DNA from: Litchfieldella rifensis
GTDB taxonomy: Bacteria > Pseudomonadota > Gammaproteobacteria > Pseudomonadales > Halomonadaceae
Length of the DNA stretch: 64,000 bases
Assembly (NCBI RefSeq): GCF_042646605.1
Contig: NZ_JBHRUG010000009.1
Location: 186,001 to 250,000 of the forward strand
Direction: 5' to 3'
Below are positions 21,535 to 30,149 of this stretch, one piece after another. The notes beneath the pieces are model-generated. The model was not told the DNA's origin, did not search any database, and saw nothing but the letters and a program-made list of their open reading frames with translations. The position numbers and the translations under genes are program-made. The stretch's first letter is position 1. Every line of letters starts with the position of its first letter.

Positions 21535-22749
21535 ATGACCCATACCCCGATTCGCAGCGATTTCGATCAGTACATGACGCCCAACTATGCCCCGCAGAAG
21601 GTGATTCCGGTTCGCGGTGAGGGCAGCCGACTGTGGGACCAGGAAGGGCGCGAGTATATCGACTTCGCCGGCGGTATCGCCGTCAATGCCCTGGGTCATT
21701 GTCATCCGGTGCTGGTCGATGCCCTGAAGGAGCAGGCCGACAAGCTGTGGCATCTGTCCAATGTCTATACCAACGAACCCGCCCTGAGGCTCGCCAAGTC
21801 GCTGGTCGAACGCACCTTCGCCGACAAGGTGTTCATGTGCTCCTCGGGCGGCGAAGCCAATGAAGCGGCGCTCAAGCTCGCGCGCCGCTATGCCCACGAT
21901 CACCACGGTGAGCACAAGGACAAGATCATCTCCTTCCGCCAGTCCTTCCACGGGCGGACGTTCTTCACCGTGAGCGTCGGCGGGCAGCCCAAGTACTCTC
22001 AAGGGTTCGGCCCGGTGCCGGGCGGTATCCTGCACGCCGAGTTCAACGATCTCGACAGCGTGCGTGAACTGGTCGGCGACGACACCTGCGCGATCATGGT
22101 CGAGCCGATGCAGGGCGAGGGCGGCATCGTGCCGGCCACCCCCGAGTTCCTCGAGGGGCTGCGCGAGCTGTGCGACAAGCACCAGGCGCTGTTGATCTTC
22201 GACGAGGTTCAGACCGGCGTGGGCCGCAGCGGCAAGCTCTATGCCTATATGCACTATGGGGTGACCCCGGACATCCTGACCAGCGCCAAGTCGCTGGGCG
22301 GCGGCTTCCCGGTCGGCGCCATGCTGACCACCGACAGGGTGGCACCGTCGCTGGCCATCGGCACCCACGGCTCCACCTATGGCGGCAATGCCCTGGCCTC
22401 GGCCGTGGCCCTGGCCGCCGTGACGCATATCGATACCCCCGAGGTGCTCGAAGGCGTGCAGAAGCGCCACGAGCTGTTCCGCGAGCACCTGGAAGCCATC
22501 AATCGCAAGCATGGCGTGTTCCAGGAGATCCGCGGCATGGGGCTGCTGATCGGCGCCCAGATGTCGCCTGCGTACGAAGGCCGGGCCAAGGACATCCTGC
22601 CGCTGGCCATCGCGGAAGGCCTGATGGCGCTGATTGCCGGGCCGAATGTGCTGCGCATGGCGCCGTCGCTGGTGATCCCCGAAGCCGACATCCATGAAGG
22701 CATGGCTCGCCTCGAGCGTGCCATCGACAAGCTCGTCGCCCAGGCATGA
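21535..22749 (+). CDS. astC: Succinylornithine aminotransferase (AST pathway)
   Basis: A 404-residue class III PLP aminotransferase. GGIAVNALGHCHP, SSGGEANEAALKLAR, the cofactor Asp in LLIFDEVQTGVGR and the PLP lysine in LTSAKSLGGGFPVGAM are all present. It converts N2-succinylornithine to succinylglutamate semialdehyde; the same enzyme often acts on acetylornithine. It is first in the ast operon, preceded by 180 bases of AT-rich promoter region, with GGAGAGG before the ATG at 21535. Confidence 0.93.
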   Translation: MTHTPIRSDFDQYMTPNYAPQKVIPVRGEGSRLWDQEGREYIDFAGGIAVNALGHCHPVLVDALKEQADKLWHLSNVYTNEPALRLAKSLVERTFADKVFMCSSGGEANEAALKLARRYAHDHHGEHKDKIISFRQSFHGRTFFTVSVGGQPKYSQGFGPVPGGILHAEFNDLDSVRELVGDDTCAIMVEPMQGEGGIVPATPEFLEGLRELCDKHQALLIFDEVQTGVGRSGKLYAYMHYGVTPDILTSAKSLGGGFPVGAMLTTDRVAPSLAIGTHGSTYGGNALASAVALAAVTHIDTPEVLEGVQKRHELFREHLEAINRKHGVFQEIRGMGLLIGAQMSPAYEGRAKDILPLAIAEGLMALIAGPNVLRMAPSLVIPEADIHEGMARLERAIDKLVAQA

Positions 22750-22799
22750 GCGCGTCCATGAACGAGGGCTCCCAGGAACCGACAACGAGAGGGCACGCC

Positions 22800-23864
22800 A
22801 TGCTGGTCGTTCGTCCCGCCAGGCCGGCGGATCTGCCGGCCCTGGAGCGCCTGGCCACCACCGCCACCCCGCGCCTGACCAACCTGCCGGCGCATCGCGA
22901 CCGTCTCGAGGAGCGCATCACGCGCTCCCAGCGCTCCTTCAGCCGCGAGATCGATTTTCCTGGCGACGAGCACTACACCTTCGTGCTCGAGGATCGCGAA
23001 CGCAACGAGGTAGTGGGAACCGCCACCATCCGCGCCCAGGCCGGCGCCCAGGACGCGTACTATACCTATCGTCAGGAAACGCTGATCCACGCTTCGCAGC
23101 AGCTCAACGTGCGCCGCGAGGTGCAGACCCTGTCGCTGTCGCACGAGGTGTCCGAGGCGACGCTGCTGTGCGCGCTGTCGTTGAACGACCGCTACAAGGG
23201 CACCAGCGCCGAGAGCCTGCTGCGCCGTTCACGACTGATGTTCATCGCCCAGTATCCCGAGCGCTTTGCGGAGATCCTGGCGGTGGCCTTCCCGGGGTAT
23301 CTCGACAGCGAGGGAGAGTCGCCGTTCTGGAACAGCGTGGGGAGGCACTTCTTCGTACGCGGCTATCAGGACATCAACCACCTGGCCGGGGTGCGTTCGA
23401 AGAGCTTCATCGCCGAGGTGATGCCGCAGTTTCCGCTTTACCTGCCGCTGCTTACTCCTCAGGCGCGCTCGGCCATCGGCCGTGAACACCCGGATCACGA
23501 GCACGCCCTGGAAGAGATGCTCGCCGAGGGCTTCGTTCGTTCACGCCACGTGGATATCTTCGATGCTGGCCCGGTGGTCAAGGGTGAGCTCGAGCGCCTC
23601 GAAACCTTCCGCCACGCCAGTTGGCATCCGGTGCGGATTCGCCCGGCGCATTCGCTGCCCGACGCCGAACCGGCGATGGTCGCCAACCAGAAGCTCGGCG
23701 ATTTCCGCTGCGTGGTGGCCCGCTATGCGCTATCACCGACCGGCCAGTTGATGCTCTCGCCGGAACATGCCGAGATCCTCGGCGTGGAGGAGGGACGCGC
23801 CGTGTTGGCCGCGCCGCTGGCACTGCCCGCCGCCGAAGATTCACTCGACGAGGGAGAACTGTGA
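22800..23864 (+). CDS. aruF: Arginine N-succinyltransferase, alpha subunit
   Basis: A 354-residue subunit of the enzyme that transfers succinyl from succinyl-CoA to the alpha-amino group of arginine (and ornithine), the first AST step. The AstA fold begins MLVVRPARPADLPALERLA; family segments ALSLNDRYKGTSAESLLRRSRLMF, SPFWNSVGRHFF and VRSKSFIAEVMPQFPLYLPLL are present. The ATG at 22800 follows GAGAGGG; an in-frame ATG overlapping the astC stop is an alternative. It is paired with the beta subunit, as in Pseudomonas aruFG. Confidence 0.93.
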   Translation: MLVVRPARPADLPALERLATTATPRLTNLPAHRDRLEERITRSQRSFSREIDFPGDEHYTFVLEDRERNEVVGTATIRAQAGAQDAYYTYRQETLIHASQQLNVRREVQTLSLSHEVSEATLLCALSLNDRYKGTSAESLLRRSRLMFIAQYPERFAEILAVAFPGYLDSEGESPFWNSVGRHFFVRGYQDINHLAGVRSKSFIAEVMPQFPLYLPLLTPQARSAIGREHPDHEHALEEMLAEGFVRSRHVDIFDAGPVVKGELERLETFRHASWHPVRIRPAHSLPDAEPAMVANQKLGDFRCVVARYALSPTGQLMLSPEHAEILGVEEGRAVLAAPLALPAAEDSLDEGEL

Positions 23865-24880
23865 TGCGCATTCGTCCGATTGCCCGCGGCGACTTGGACG
23901 GGCTGCAGGTCCTGGCCCAACAGACCGGCGTCGGTTTCACCTCGTTGCCCGACAACCGCGACTTCCTGGCCAGCAAGATCGAGTCCGCTGCGCGCGCCTT
24001 CGAGGAGCGCACCCCGGTGGACGATCGCCTGTACTTCTTCGTGCTGGAAGACGAGACCAACGGCGAGCTGGCCGGCTGCTGTGCCATCGAGGGTCAGGTG
24101 GGACGCGAGGTGCCGTTCTATCATTACCGCCTGGGGACCCTGGCACACTCCTCGGTGCAACTCGACCTGCACCGCACCATCGACACCCTGTTCCTGAGCT
24201 CGGATCACACCGGCGATGCCGAGGTCGCCTCGCTATACCTGCGTCCGGAATACCGCAAGCATCGCAACGGGGCGATACTGTCCAAGGCCCGCTGGCTGTT
24301 CATGGCCCAGTTCCGCGATCGTTTTCCCAACAAGGTGCTGGCCGAGATGCGCGGCGTGTTCAATGAGCAGGGGGTAAGCCCGTTCTGGGAGTGCCTGGGG
24401 AGCCATTTCTTCCCCATGGACTTCAACGAGGCCGACCGCCTGACCGGCATGGGGCAGAAGAGCTTCATCGGCGAGCTGATGCCCAAGTTCCCGATCTACA
24501 CCACCTTCCTCAGCGAGGAAGCGCGAGCCTGCATCGGCCAGGTCCACGAGGACACGCGCCCGGCGCTGGAGATGCTCAAGAAGGAAGGCCTGCGCTGGGA
24601 AGGCTATGTCGACATCTTCGACGGCGGCCCCACCGTGGAGGCCTATATCGATGACGTGCGCGCGGTGCGCAATTCGCGGCTGTGCAAGGTCGAGATAACG
24701 GCCGAGGCCGAGCACGGCGAGCGGCCTACCTGGCTGGTCGCGACTACCGGGATGCTTGATTTCCGGGCCACCTGGGTCGGCCGCGGCCCCGGTGTCGACG
24801 ACGTCATCACCCTGACCGAGGAGGAGGCGCGACGGCTCGACGTCGCCGCGGGCGATTCCCTCCGCATACTGGAAACCTAG
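23864..24880 (+). CDS. aruG: Arginine N-succinyltransferase, beta subunit
   Basis: A 338-residue homologue of the preceding subunit, with the same motifs (MRIRPIARGDLDGLQVLAQQ; SLYLRPEYRKHRNGAILSKAR; SPFWECLGSHFFPMDF; GQKSFIGELMPKFPIYTTFL). The ATG overlaps the alpha stop by one base (TGATG), favouring equal synthesis of both subunits. Enterobacteria use a single AstA, so the two-subunit form points to a Pseudomonas/Halomonas-type lineage. Confidence 0.93.
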   Translation: MRIRPIARGDLDGLQVLAQQTGVGFTSLPDNRDFLASKIESAARAFEERTPVDDRLYFFVLEDETNGELAGCCAIEGQVGREVPFYHYRLGTLAHSSVQLDLHRTIDTLFLSSDHTGDAEVASLYLRPEYRKHRNGAILSKARWLFMAQFRDRFPNKVLAEMRGVFNEQGVSPFWECLGSHFFPMDFNEADRLTGMGQKSFIGELMPKFPIYTTFLSEEARACIGQVHEDTRPALEMLKKEGLRWEGYVDIFDGGPTVEAYIDDVRAVRNSRLCKVEITAEAEHGERPTWLVATTGMLDFRATWVGRGPGVDDVITLTEEEARRLDVAAGDSLRILET

Positions 24881-24888
24881 GAGAGTTT

Positions 24889-26358
24889 ATGAATGCCAAG
24901 CAGCAACTGCTGATCGGCGGCGCCTGGGTCGACGGCGAAGCGGAGACGTTCGCCAAGACCGACCCGGTATCCGGTGAACCCCTGTGGCAGGCCAAGGCCG
25001 CCAGCCCCGCCCAGGTCGAGGCCGCCGTGGCCGCGGCCCGCCAGGCCTTTCCCGCCTGGGCACGCAAGCCCTTCGCCGAGCGTCAGGCCATCGTCGAGCG
25101 TTTCCGCGGGGTACTGGAAAGCCATCGTGAAGACCTGGCGCGGGCCATCGCCCACGAGACCGGCAAGCCACTGTGGGAAGCGCGCACCGAGGTGGGGGCG
25201 ATGATCGGCAAGGTGGCGATTTCCATCACCGCCTATCATGAACGCACCGGCGAGCGGGAACGCGACGTCGGCGGGGCGAAAGCCGTCCTGCGTCATCGCC
25301 CGCACGGCGTGATGGCAGTCTTCGGCCCCTACAACTTCCCGGGCCACCTGCCCAATGGGCACATGGTTCCGGCATTGCTGGCCGGCAATACCGTTGTCTT
25401 CAAGCCTAGTGAACAGACCCCGCTGACCGCCGACCTCACGCTGCAATGTTGGCGCGAGGCCGGCTTGCCCGAGGGCGTGATCAACCTGGTGCAGGGTGCC
25501 GCCCCCGTCGGCCAAGCACTGGCCGGGGCCGCCGACATCGACGGCCTGCTGTTCACCGGTAGCCCCAAGGTCGGCGGCATTCTACATCGCCAGCTCGCCG
25601 GCGATGTTGACAAGATCCTGGCGCTGGAGATGGGCGGCAACAACCCGCTGGTGGTCAAGGACGTGCACGACGAGGATGCGGCGGTGTTGACCATCCTGCA
25701 GTCGGCGTTCCTGTCCGGTGGCCAGCGCTGTACCTGTGCCCGGCGCCTGATGGTGCCACAAGGCGCGGTGGGGGATCGTCTGATCGAGGCGCTGGTCACG
25801 GCCATCGACAGGCTGCATGTGGCCGGCCAATTCGACGAACCTGCCCCGTTCTATGGCGGGCTGGTCGGTGTCCAGGCGACCGATGGCCTGCTCAAGGCCC
25901 AAGCGGACCTCGAGGCCATGGGGGGCACGGTGCTGTCGCGTATGCGGCGTCTCAAGGAGGGAACCAGCCTGCTGTCGCCCGCGCTGATCGATGTGACCGG
26001 GCTGGAAATTCCCGATGAGGAGCATTTCGGCCCGCTGCTCAAGGTGCACCGTTACGCTGACTGGGACGAGGCCATCCGGCTCGCCAACGATACCCGCTAC
26101 GGCCTCTCCGCCGGGTTGATCGGTGGCGAGCGAGCCGACTGGGACGACTTCCTGTTGCGTATTCGCGCGGGGATCGTCAACTGGAACCGCCAGACCACCG
26201 GTGCTTCCAGCGATGCCCCCTTCGGCGGGGTGGGCGAGAGCGGCAACCATCGCCCCAGTGCCTACTATGCAGCGGACTATTGTGCCTATCCGGTGGCGTC
26301 CATGGAGGCCGACGATCTGGCCCTGCCCGATAATCTGCCGCCGGGGGTGGTGCTGTGA
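24889..26358 (+). CDS. astD: Succinylglutamate-semialdehyde dehydrogenase
   Basis: A 489-residue NAD-dependent aldehyde dehydrogenase of the AST pathway, giving N-succinylglutamate. Catalytic Glu lies in LEMGGNN, the nucleophilic Cys in GGQRCTCARRL, and PYNFPGHLPNGH and FTGSPKVGG are the family's cofactor segments. It starts 8 bases after aruG with TAGGAGAG. Length and motifs match E. coli AstD (492). Confidence 0.94.
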   Translation: MNAKQQLLIGGAWVDGEAETFAKTDPVSGEPLWQAKAASPAQVEAAVAAARQAFPAWARKPFAERQAIVERFRGVLESHREDLARAIAHETGKPLWEARTEVGAMIGKVAISITAYHERTGERERDVGGAKAVLRHRPHGVMAVFGPYNFPGHLPNGHMVPALLAGNTVVFKPSEQTPLTADLTLQCWREAGLPEGVINLVQGAAPVGQALAGAADIDGLLFTGSPKVGGILHRQLAGDVDKILALEMGGNNPLVVKDVHDEDAAVLTILQSAFLSGGQRCTCARRLMVPQGAVGDRLIEALVTAIDRLHVAGQFDEPAPFYGGLVGVQATDGLLKAQADLEAMGGTVLSRMRRLKEGTSLLSPALIDVTGLEIPDEEHFGPLLKVHRYADWDEAIRLANDTRYGLSAGLIGGERADWDDFLLRIRAGIVNWNRQTTGASSDAPFGGVGESGNHRPSAYYAADYCAYPVASMEADDLALPDNLPPGVVL

Positions 26359-27695
26359 GCAACGTCCGCGAAGTCAATTTCGATGGCCTGGTAGGCCCCA
26401 CGCACAACTACTCGGGTCTGGCCCACGGCAATGTGGCCTCGATGAGCCACGAAGGCCTGATTTCGAACCCCAAGGAGGGCGCGCTGCAGGGGCTGGCCAA
26501 GATGAAGTCGCTGCTCGATGCTGGCTTCGCCCAGGGCGTGCTGCCACCCCAGCAGCGTCCCGATCTCGGTGCGCTGCGGGCCTTGGGCTTCTCCGGCAGC
26601 AACGCCGAGGTCCTCGCCCGTGCCGCCACGGAGGCCCCGCAGATCCTGCGTGCGGTGTGTTCGGCCTCCAGCATGTGGACGGCCAACGCCGGCACCGTGA
26701 CACCGAGCGTCGATGCCCCGGATGGCCGGGTTCACTTCACTCCCGCCAACCTGCAGTCTAGCTTCCATCGCTACTTGGAGCCGGAGACCACCGCGCGGGT
26801 ACTGGCGGCAATCTTCCATGACCAGGCCCACTTCGCCCATCATCCGGTGCTGCCGGCGACCCCGGCGTTTTCCGACGAGGGCGCCGCCAACCATACCCGG
26901 CTGTGCGCCGAGCATGGCGAGACCGGCGTGCATCTGTTCGTCTATGGCCGCCAGGCATTTGGCGGCACGCTGGAGCCCAAGCGTTTCCCGGCTCGCCAGA
27001 CCCTGGAAGCCAGCCAGGCGGTGGCGCGCCAGCACGGCCTGAACGAGGGGCAGACGGTGTTCGCCCAGCAGCACCCGGAGGCCATCGACGCCGGAGTGTT
27101 CCACAACGACGTGATCGCCGTCGGCAATGGCCCGGTGCTGCTCTACCACCAGATGGCTTTCCTCGATGAGCAACAGACCCTCGACGAGTTGCGTCGGAAG
27201 ATGGCCACACCCTTGATCCCGGTGCGGGTGCCGGTCGAGGCGGTGAGCATGGAAGATGCCGTGTCCTCGTACCTGTTCAACTCGCAGCTGCTCTCCCAGC
27301 CGGATGGCTCCATGACCCTGGTGGTGCCCGGCGAGTGCCAGGAGAACAAGGCGGTCTGGCGTACCGTCCAGGACCTGCTGCTGGCCGGTGCCAACCCGAT
27401 CTCCGAGGTGTTGGTCAAGGACGTCAAGCAGAGCATGCGCAACGGCGGCGGTCCCGCCTGCCTGCGCCTGCGGGTAGCGCTCAGCGAAGCCGAACGCAGC
27501 GCGCTCTCCGGGCGGGTGCTGCTCGACGAAGCGCTTTACGGTGAACTCACCGCCTGGGTCGAGCGTCACTACCGCGATCGTCTGGCCCCCGCCGATCTCG
27601 CCGACCCGCAATTGGCGGAAGAGACGCTGACCGCACTCGACGAACTGACCCGGATTCTCCGCATCGGTAACGTCTATCCGTTCCAGTTGGGGTAA
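26355..27695 (+). CDS. astB: N-succinylarginine dihydrolase
   Basis: A 446-residue enzyme (E. coli AstB 447) that releases two ammonia and CO2 from succinylarginine to give succinylornithine. It starts at GTG overlapping the astD stop by 4 bases; the N-terminus VSNVREVNFDGLVGPTHNYS is characteristic. The amidinotransferase-fold catalytic residues fit HNDVIAVGNG (His) and NGGGPACLRLRV (Cys near the end). It is last in the operon and followed by a terminator. Confidence 0.95.
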   Translation: MSNVREVNFDGLVGPTHNYSGLAHGNVASMSHEGLISNPKEGALQGLAKMKSLLDAGFAQGVLPPQQRPDLGALRALGFSGSNAEVLARAATEAPQILRAVCSASSMWTANAGTVTPSVDAPDGRVHFTPANLQSSFHRYLEPETTARVLAAIFHDQAHFAHHPVLPATPAFSDEGAANHTRLCAEHGETGVHLFVYGRQAFGGTLEPKRFPARQTLEASQAVARQHGLNEGQTVFAQQHPEAIDAGVFHNDVIAVGNGPVLLYHQMAFLDEQQTLDELRRKMATPLIPVRVPVEAVSMEDAVSSYLFNSQLLSQPDGSMTLVVPGECQENKAVWRTVQDLLLAGANPISEVLVKDVKQSMRNGGGPACLRLRVALSEAERSALSGRVLLDEALYGELTAWVERHYRDRLAPADLADPQLAEETLTALDELTRILRIGNVYPFQLG

Positions 27696-27734
27696 GGGCG
27701 GTCGACACGTCAGAGCAAGTGTGAGGAAATGAAT

Positions 27735-27760
27735 CGGCCCGCCATCAGGCGGGCCGGTTT
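27735..27760 (+). terminator. Terminator of the ast operon
   Basis: CGGCCCGCC, 4-base loop ATCA, GGCGGGCCG, then GTTTATC. It lies 40 bases after astB and shows that astE is not part of this transcript. Confidence 0.85.
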
Positions 27761-27779
27761 ATCTATCGGGTACATCCGC

Positions 27780-28265
27780 GTGAACCATTCCCTGGAAATT
27801 CTTCGCCTGACCGCCGACTCCCCGTATGTCGCGACCATCGCCGAGTGGCAGTACGAGCAGTGGGGGTACCTGCATCCCGGTGAGACCCTCGCCGTGTGGC
27901 GTGGGTCACTGGAGGCACACTGCGGCTCCCGGGGCGTGCCCTCGGTCTTCGTTGCGCTCTGCGACACGCGTCCCGTGGGAACGGCGAGCCTCGTCGAGGA
28001 CGATATGGGCGAGCGTCTCCAGTTGACCCCCTGGCTGGCCTCGGTGTTCGTCGTGCCCGAATGGCGTGGGCAGGGGATCGCCTCGCGTCTCGTCAAACGG
28101 GTCGAGCGCGAGGCGCGTGACGTCGGTTTTGCGCACTGCCACCTGTTCACCCCGGACCAGCAGGGGCTCTATCGCCGGCTGGGGTGGCAGGACCATGAAG
28201 TGCTCACCTATCGCGGCGAGGACGTGACCATCATGACTCGTCTGCTGATCGGCAGCTCGGCCTGA
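27780..28265 (+). CDS. GNAT-family N-acetyltransferase
   Basis: A 161-residue acetyltransferase. The acetyl-CoA motif reads LASVFVVPEWRGQGIASRLVKRVER, with a typical LYRRLGWQ near the end. The start is placed at GTG 27780 (VNHSLEILRLTADSPYV) because the upstream part of the open frame is the ast terminator stem. The substrate is unknown. Confidence 0.8.
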   Translation: MNHSLEILRLTADSPYVATIAEWQYEQWGYLHPGETLAVWRGSLEAHCGSRGVPSVFVALCDTRPVGTASLVEDDMGERLQLTPWLASVFVVPEWRGQGIASRLVKRVEREARDVGFAHCHLFTPDQQGLYRRLGWQDHEVLTYRGEDVTIMTRLLIGSSA

Positions 28266-28283
28266 ACGTTCACGGCGTCCGGC

Positions 28284-29321
28284 TCAACCGCCGGAAGCGG
28301 TGCCACCGACGACCCCACCACGCAACCCGTCGCGCTTGAGATGCTGTGACACCACGTCTTCCGGCGATCCGGCCATTTCGCGGAACATGCCCATCGAGCC
28401 GAGCAGGGCGGAGGACTCGTAGGGCACGAACACCCGTTCGCCATCCTGGGCCATGGTCGGCAGGGCCTTGATGTAGCTCTGGCCCAGCAGGTAGCCGACC
28501 ACGGTGCGCTTGTTCTCCTCGCTGTCGCCGATGGCATTGAGTACCAGCTTGATCGATTCCTGCTCGCCCTGGGCGCGCAGGATGGCGGATTCCTTGTCGC
28601 CCTGGGCATTGAGGATCGCCGACTCGCGCTGGCCCTGGGCCTTGGCGATGGCGGCGGCCTTCTCGCCCTCGGCTTCGGTGACGGTGGCGCGGCGCTTGCG
28701 CTCGGCGGCCATCTGCAGGCGCATGGCTTCTTCCACCTCGCCGGGCATGGCGATGTCCTGCACCTCCACCCGCGAGATCTTCACTCCCCACTTGGAGGCA
28801 GGCTCCTCCATGGCCGCCTGGATCTCGTTGTTGACCTCGGCGCGCGATTCGAACAGCTTGTCGAGTTCCATCTTGCCGACCACCGAGCGCAGCGTGGTCT
28901 TGGCCAGGATCTCGACGGCCTGGCTCATGTTCTCGACCTCATAGACGGCGCGCTTGGGATCGATTACCTGAAAATACAACGCGCCGTTGATCGTGACGGT
29001 GACGTTGTCGGTGGTGACCACCGGCTGACCGGGGAAGTCCATCACCGTCTCGCGGCGATCGATGCGCATCTCGCTGCTGGTGATCGGGTGATATTCTTCG
29101 CCGAGCCTCTTGTAGCGGATCATGGTGATGGCGCGGGGCTGCTCGATGAACGGGATGATGATGTTGATGCCGCTCTCCAGCACCCGATTGAACGAGCCCA
29201 GCCGCTCGATGACCATGACTTCCGACTGGCGCACGATCACCATCCCCTTGACGATGATCAGGATGCCGATGACGACGACGATCAGGCTGAGGATCAGCCC
29301 TGGGCTGACAGGAAATTCCAT
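28284..29321 (-). CDS. qmcA: SPFH/stomatin-like protein QmcA
   Basis: A 345-residue membrane-anchored SPFH protein. One N-terminal helix (LILSLIVVVIGILIIVKGMVI) is followed by the PHB domain (VERLGSFNRVLESGINIIIPFIE...), then a long Ala/Glu/Gln-rich coiled coil (AEGEKAAAIAKAQGQRESAI and repeats) and a Gly-rich end. Such proteins form microdomains and modulate FtsH. The ATG at 29321 is preferred over GTG two codons earlier because AGGAG then has normal spacing. It is cotranscribed with nfeD, 2 bases upstream. Confidence 0.92.
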   Translation of the reverse strand: MEFPVSPGLILSLIVVVIGILIIVKGMVIVRQSEVMVIERLGSFNRVLESGINIIIPFIEQPRAITMIRYKRLGEEYHPITSSEMRIDRRETVMDFPGQPVVTTDNVTVTINGALYFQVIDPKRAVYEVENMSQAVEILAKTTLRSVVGKMELDKLFESRAEVNNEIQAAMEEPASKWGVKISRVEVQDIAMPGEVEEAMRLQMAAERKRRATVTEAEGEKAAAIAKAQGQRESAILNAQGDKESAILRAQGEQESIKLVLNAIGDSEENKRTVVGYLLGQSYIKALPTMAQDGERVFVPYESSALLGSMGMFREMAGSPEDVVSQHLKRDGLRGGVVGGTASGG

Positions 29322-29323
29322 GT

Positions 29324-29782
29324 TCACTGCTCCTTTTGCGATGCCAGTGTGACGATGGCCGTGGTGCCATCGAATTTCTGGAAGATGACCGGGGTGTTCT
29401 CCGACAGCTCGGTCGTTGCGGTTTCCGCGACTCTGAGACGGTAGAAGTCGCCATTGATCACGATGCCGGTGGCACCATCGAAATCGCGCTTGAGGGTGCG
29501 ATATTCCCGTCCCTTCTCCACCCCGGTGCCGGTGGTGCCGTAGGCCACCCCGTGCGGCGAGAACCGGGGGCGAATCACCTTGATCGCCAGCGGGATCAGC
29601 AAGCCGGCAAACACGCCGAAACCCAGCAGTTGCCAGGGCAGTGTCAGCTCCAGGTAGGCCAGTAACGCGGTCAAGGCGGCGGCGACGGCCAAGGCGAGCA
29701 GCACCATCGCGCCTGAGGTCAGTTCCGCCAGCCCCAGCAGCAGGGCGATGGCGAGCCAGGTATGGGCCAGGGTCCAGTCCAT
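29324..29782 (-). CDS. NfeD-like membrane protein
   Basis: A 152-residue short-form NfeD: three to four membrane helices (residues 8-75) followed by a small OB-fold domain (GATGIVINGDFYRLRVAET...TPVIFQKFDGTTAIV). NfeD proteins partner SPFH proteins in adjacent genes, as here with QmcA. It is first of the two-gene operon. Confidence 0.9.
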   Translation of the reverse strand: MDWTLAHTWLAIALLLGLAELTSGAMVLLALAVAAALTALLAYLELTLPWQLLGFGVFAGLLIPLAIKVIRPRFSPHGVAYGTTGTGVEKGREYRTLKRDFDGATGIVINGDFYRLRVAETATTELSENTPVIFQKFDGTTAIVTLASQKEQ

Positions 29783-29804
29783 GGGATCTCCGAGTCGGAA
29801 GGTA

Positions 29805-30023
29805 TCAGCGTTCGGGCAGGTCGGTCTGGCGGCGAACCTCGCCGTTCTCGTCGCGAATGGTGCCGGGGCGGTACTGGTCGTTGTTGCCGCCGGTATCTTG
29901 CGGCACGCCCCACACGGTTTCGCGGCTGCCGTCGGGATAGGTATTGACGGTGCAGCCCGTTATCGCGATGGCGAGGAGCAGCATGGCAGACAGGATGACG
30001 AGGGGTCGTAGACGTCGCGGCAT
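29805..30023 (-). CDS. Small lipoprotein (72 aa)
   Basis: The signal peptide ends in the lipobox ITGC (MPRRLRPLVILSAMLLLAIA then ITGC), so mature protein is about 50 residues, polar, with PDGSRETVWGVPQDTGG. It precedes nfeD by 22 bases and may share its transcript. The function is unknown. Confidence 0.7.
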   Translation of the reverse strand: MPRRLRPLVILSAMLLLAIAITGCTVNTYPDGSRETVWGVPQDTGGNNDQYRPGTIRDENGEVRRQTDLPER

Positions 30024-30149
30024 CGAGGAGATCCTGTTCGAGATCGGTGGTCGTGAGTCGATGATCTCAGGAAATCGTCCGCCTGCCCATGCTTATAGCA
30101 GGTGACCGCTAATGAAACATGGGCGGCAGGCTCAAGAGCGATTGGCGGC

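Noticed and set aside
21445..22785. 446-codon minus-strand open frame opposite astC
   Set aside because: Antisense shadow of astC; low-complexity His/Asp/Gln-rich translation without family motifs.
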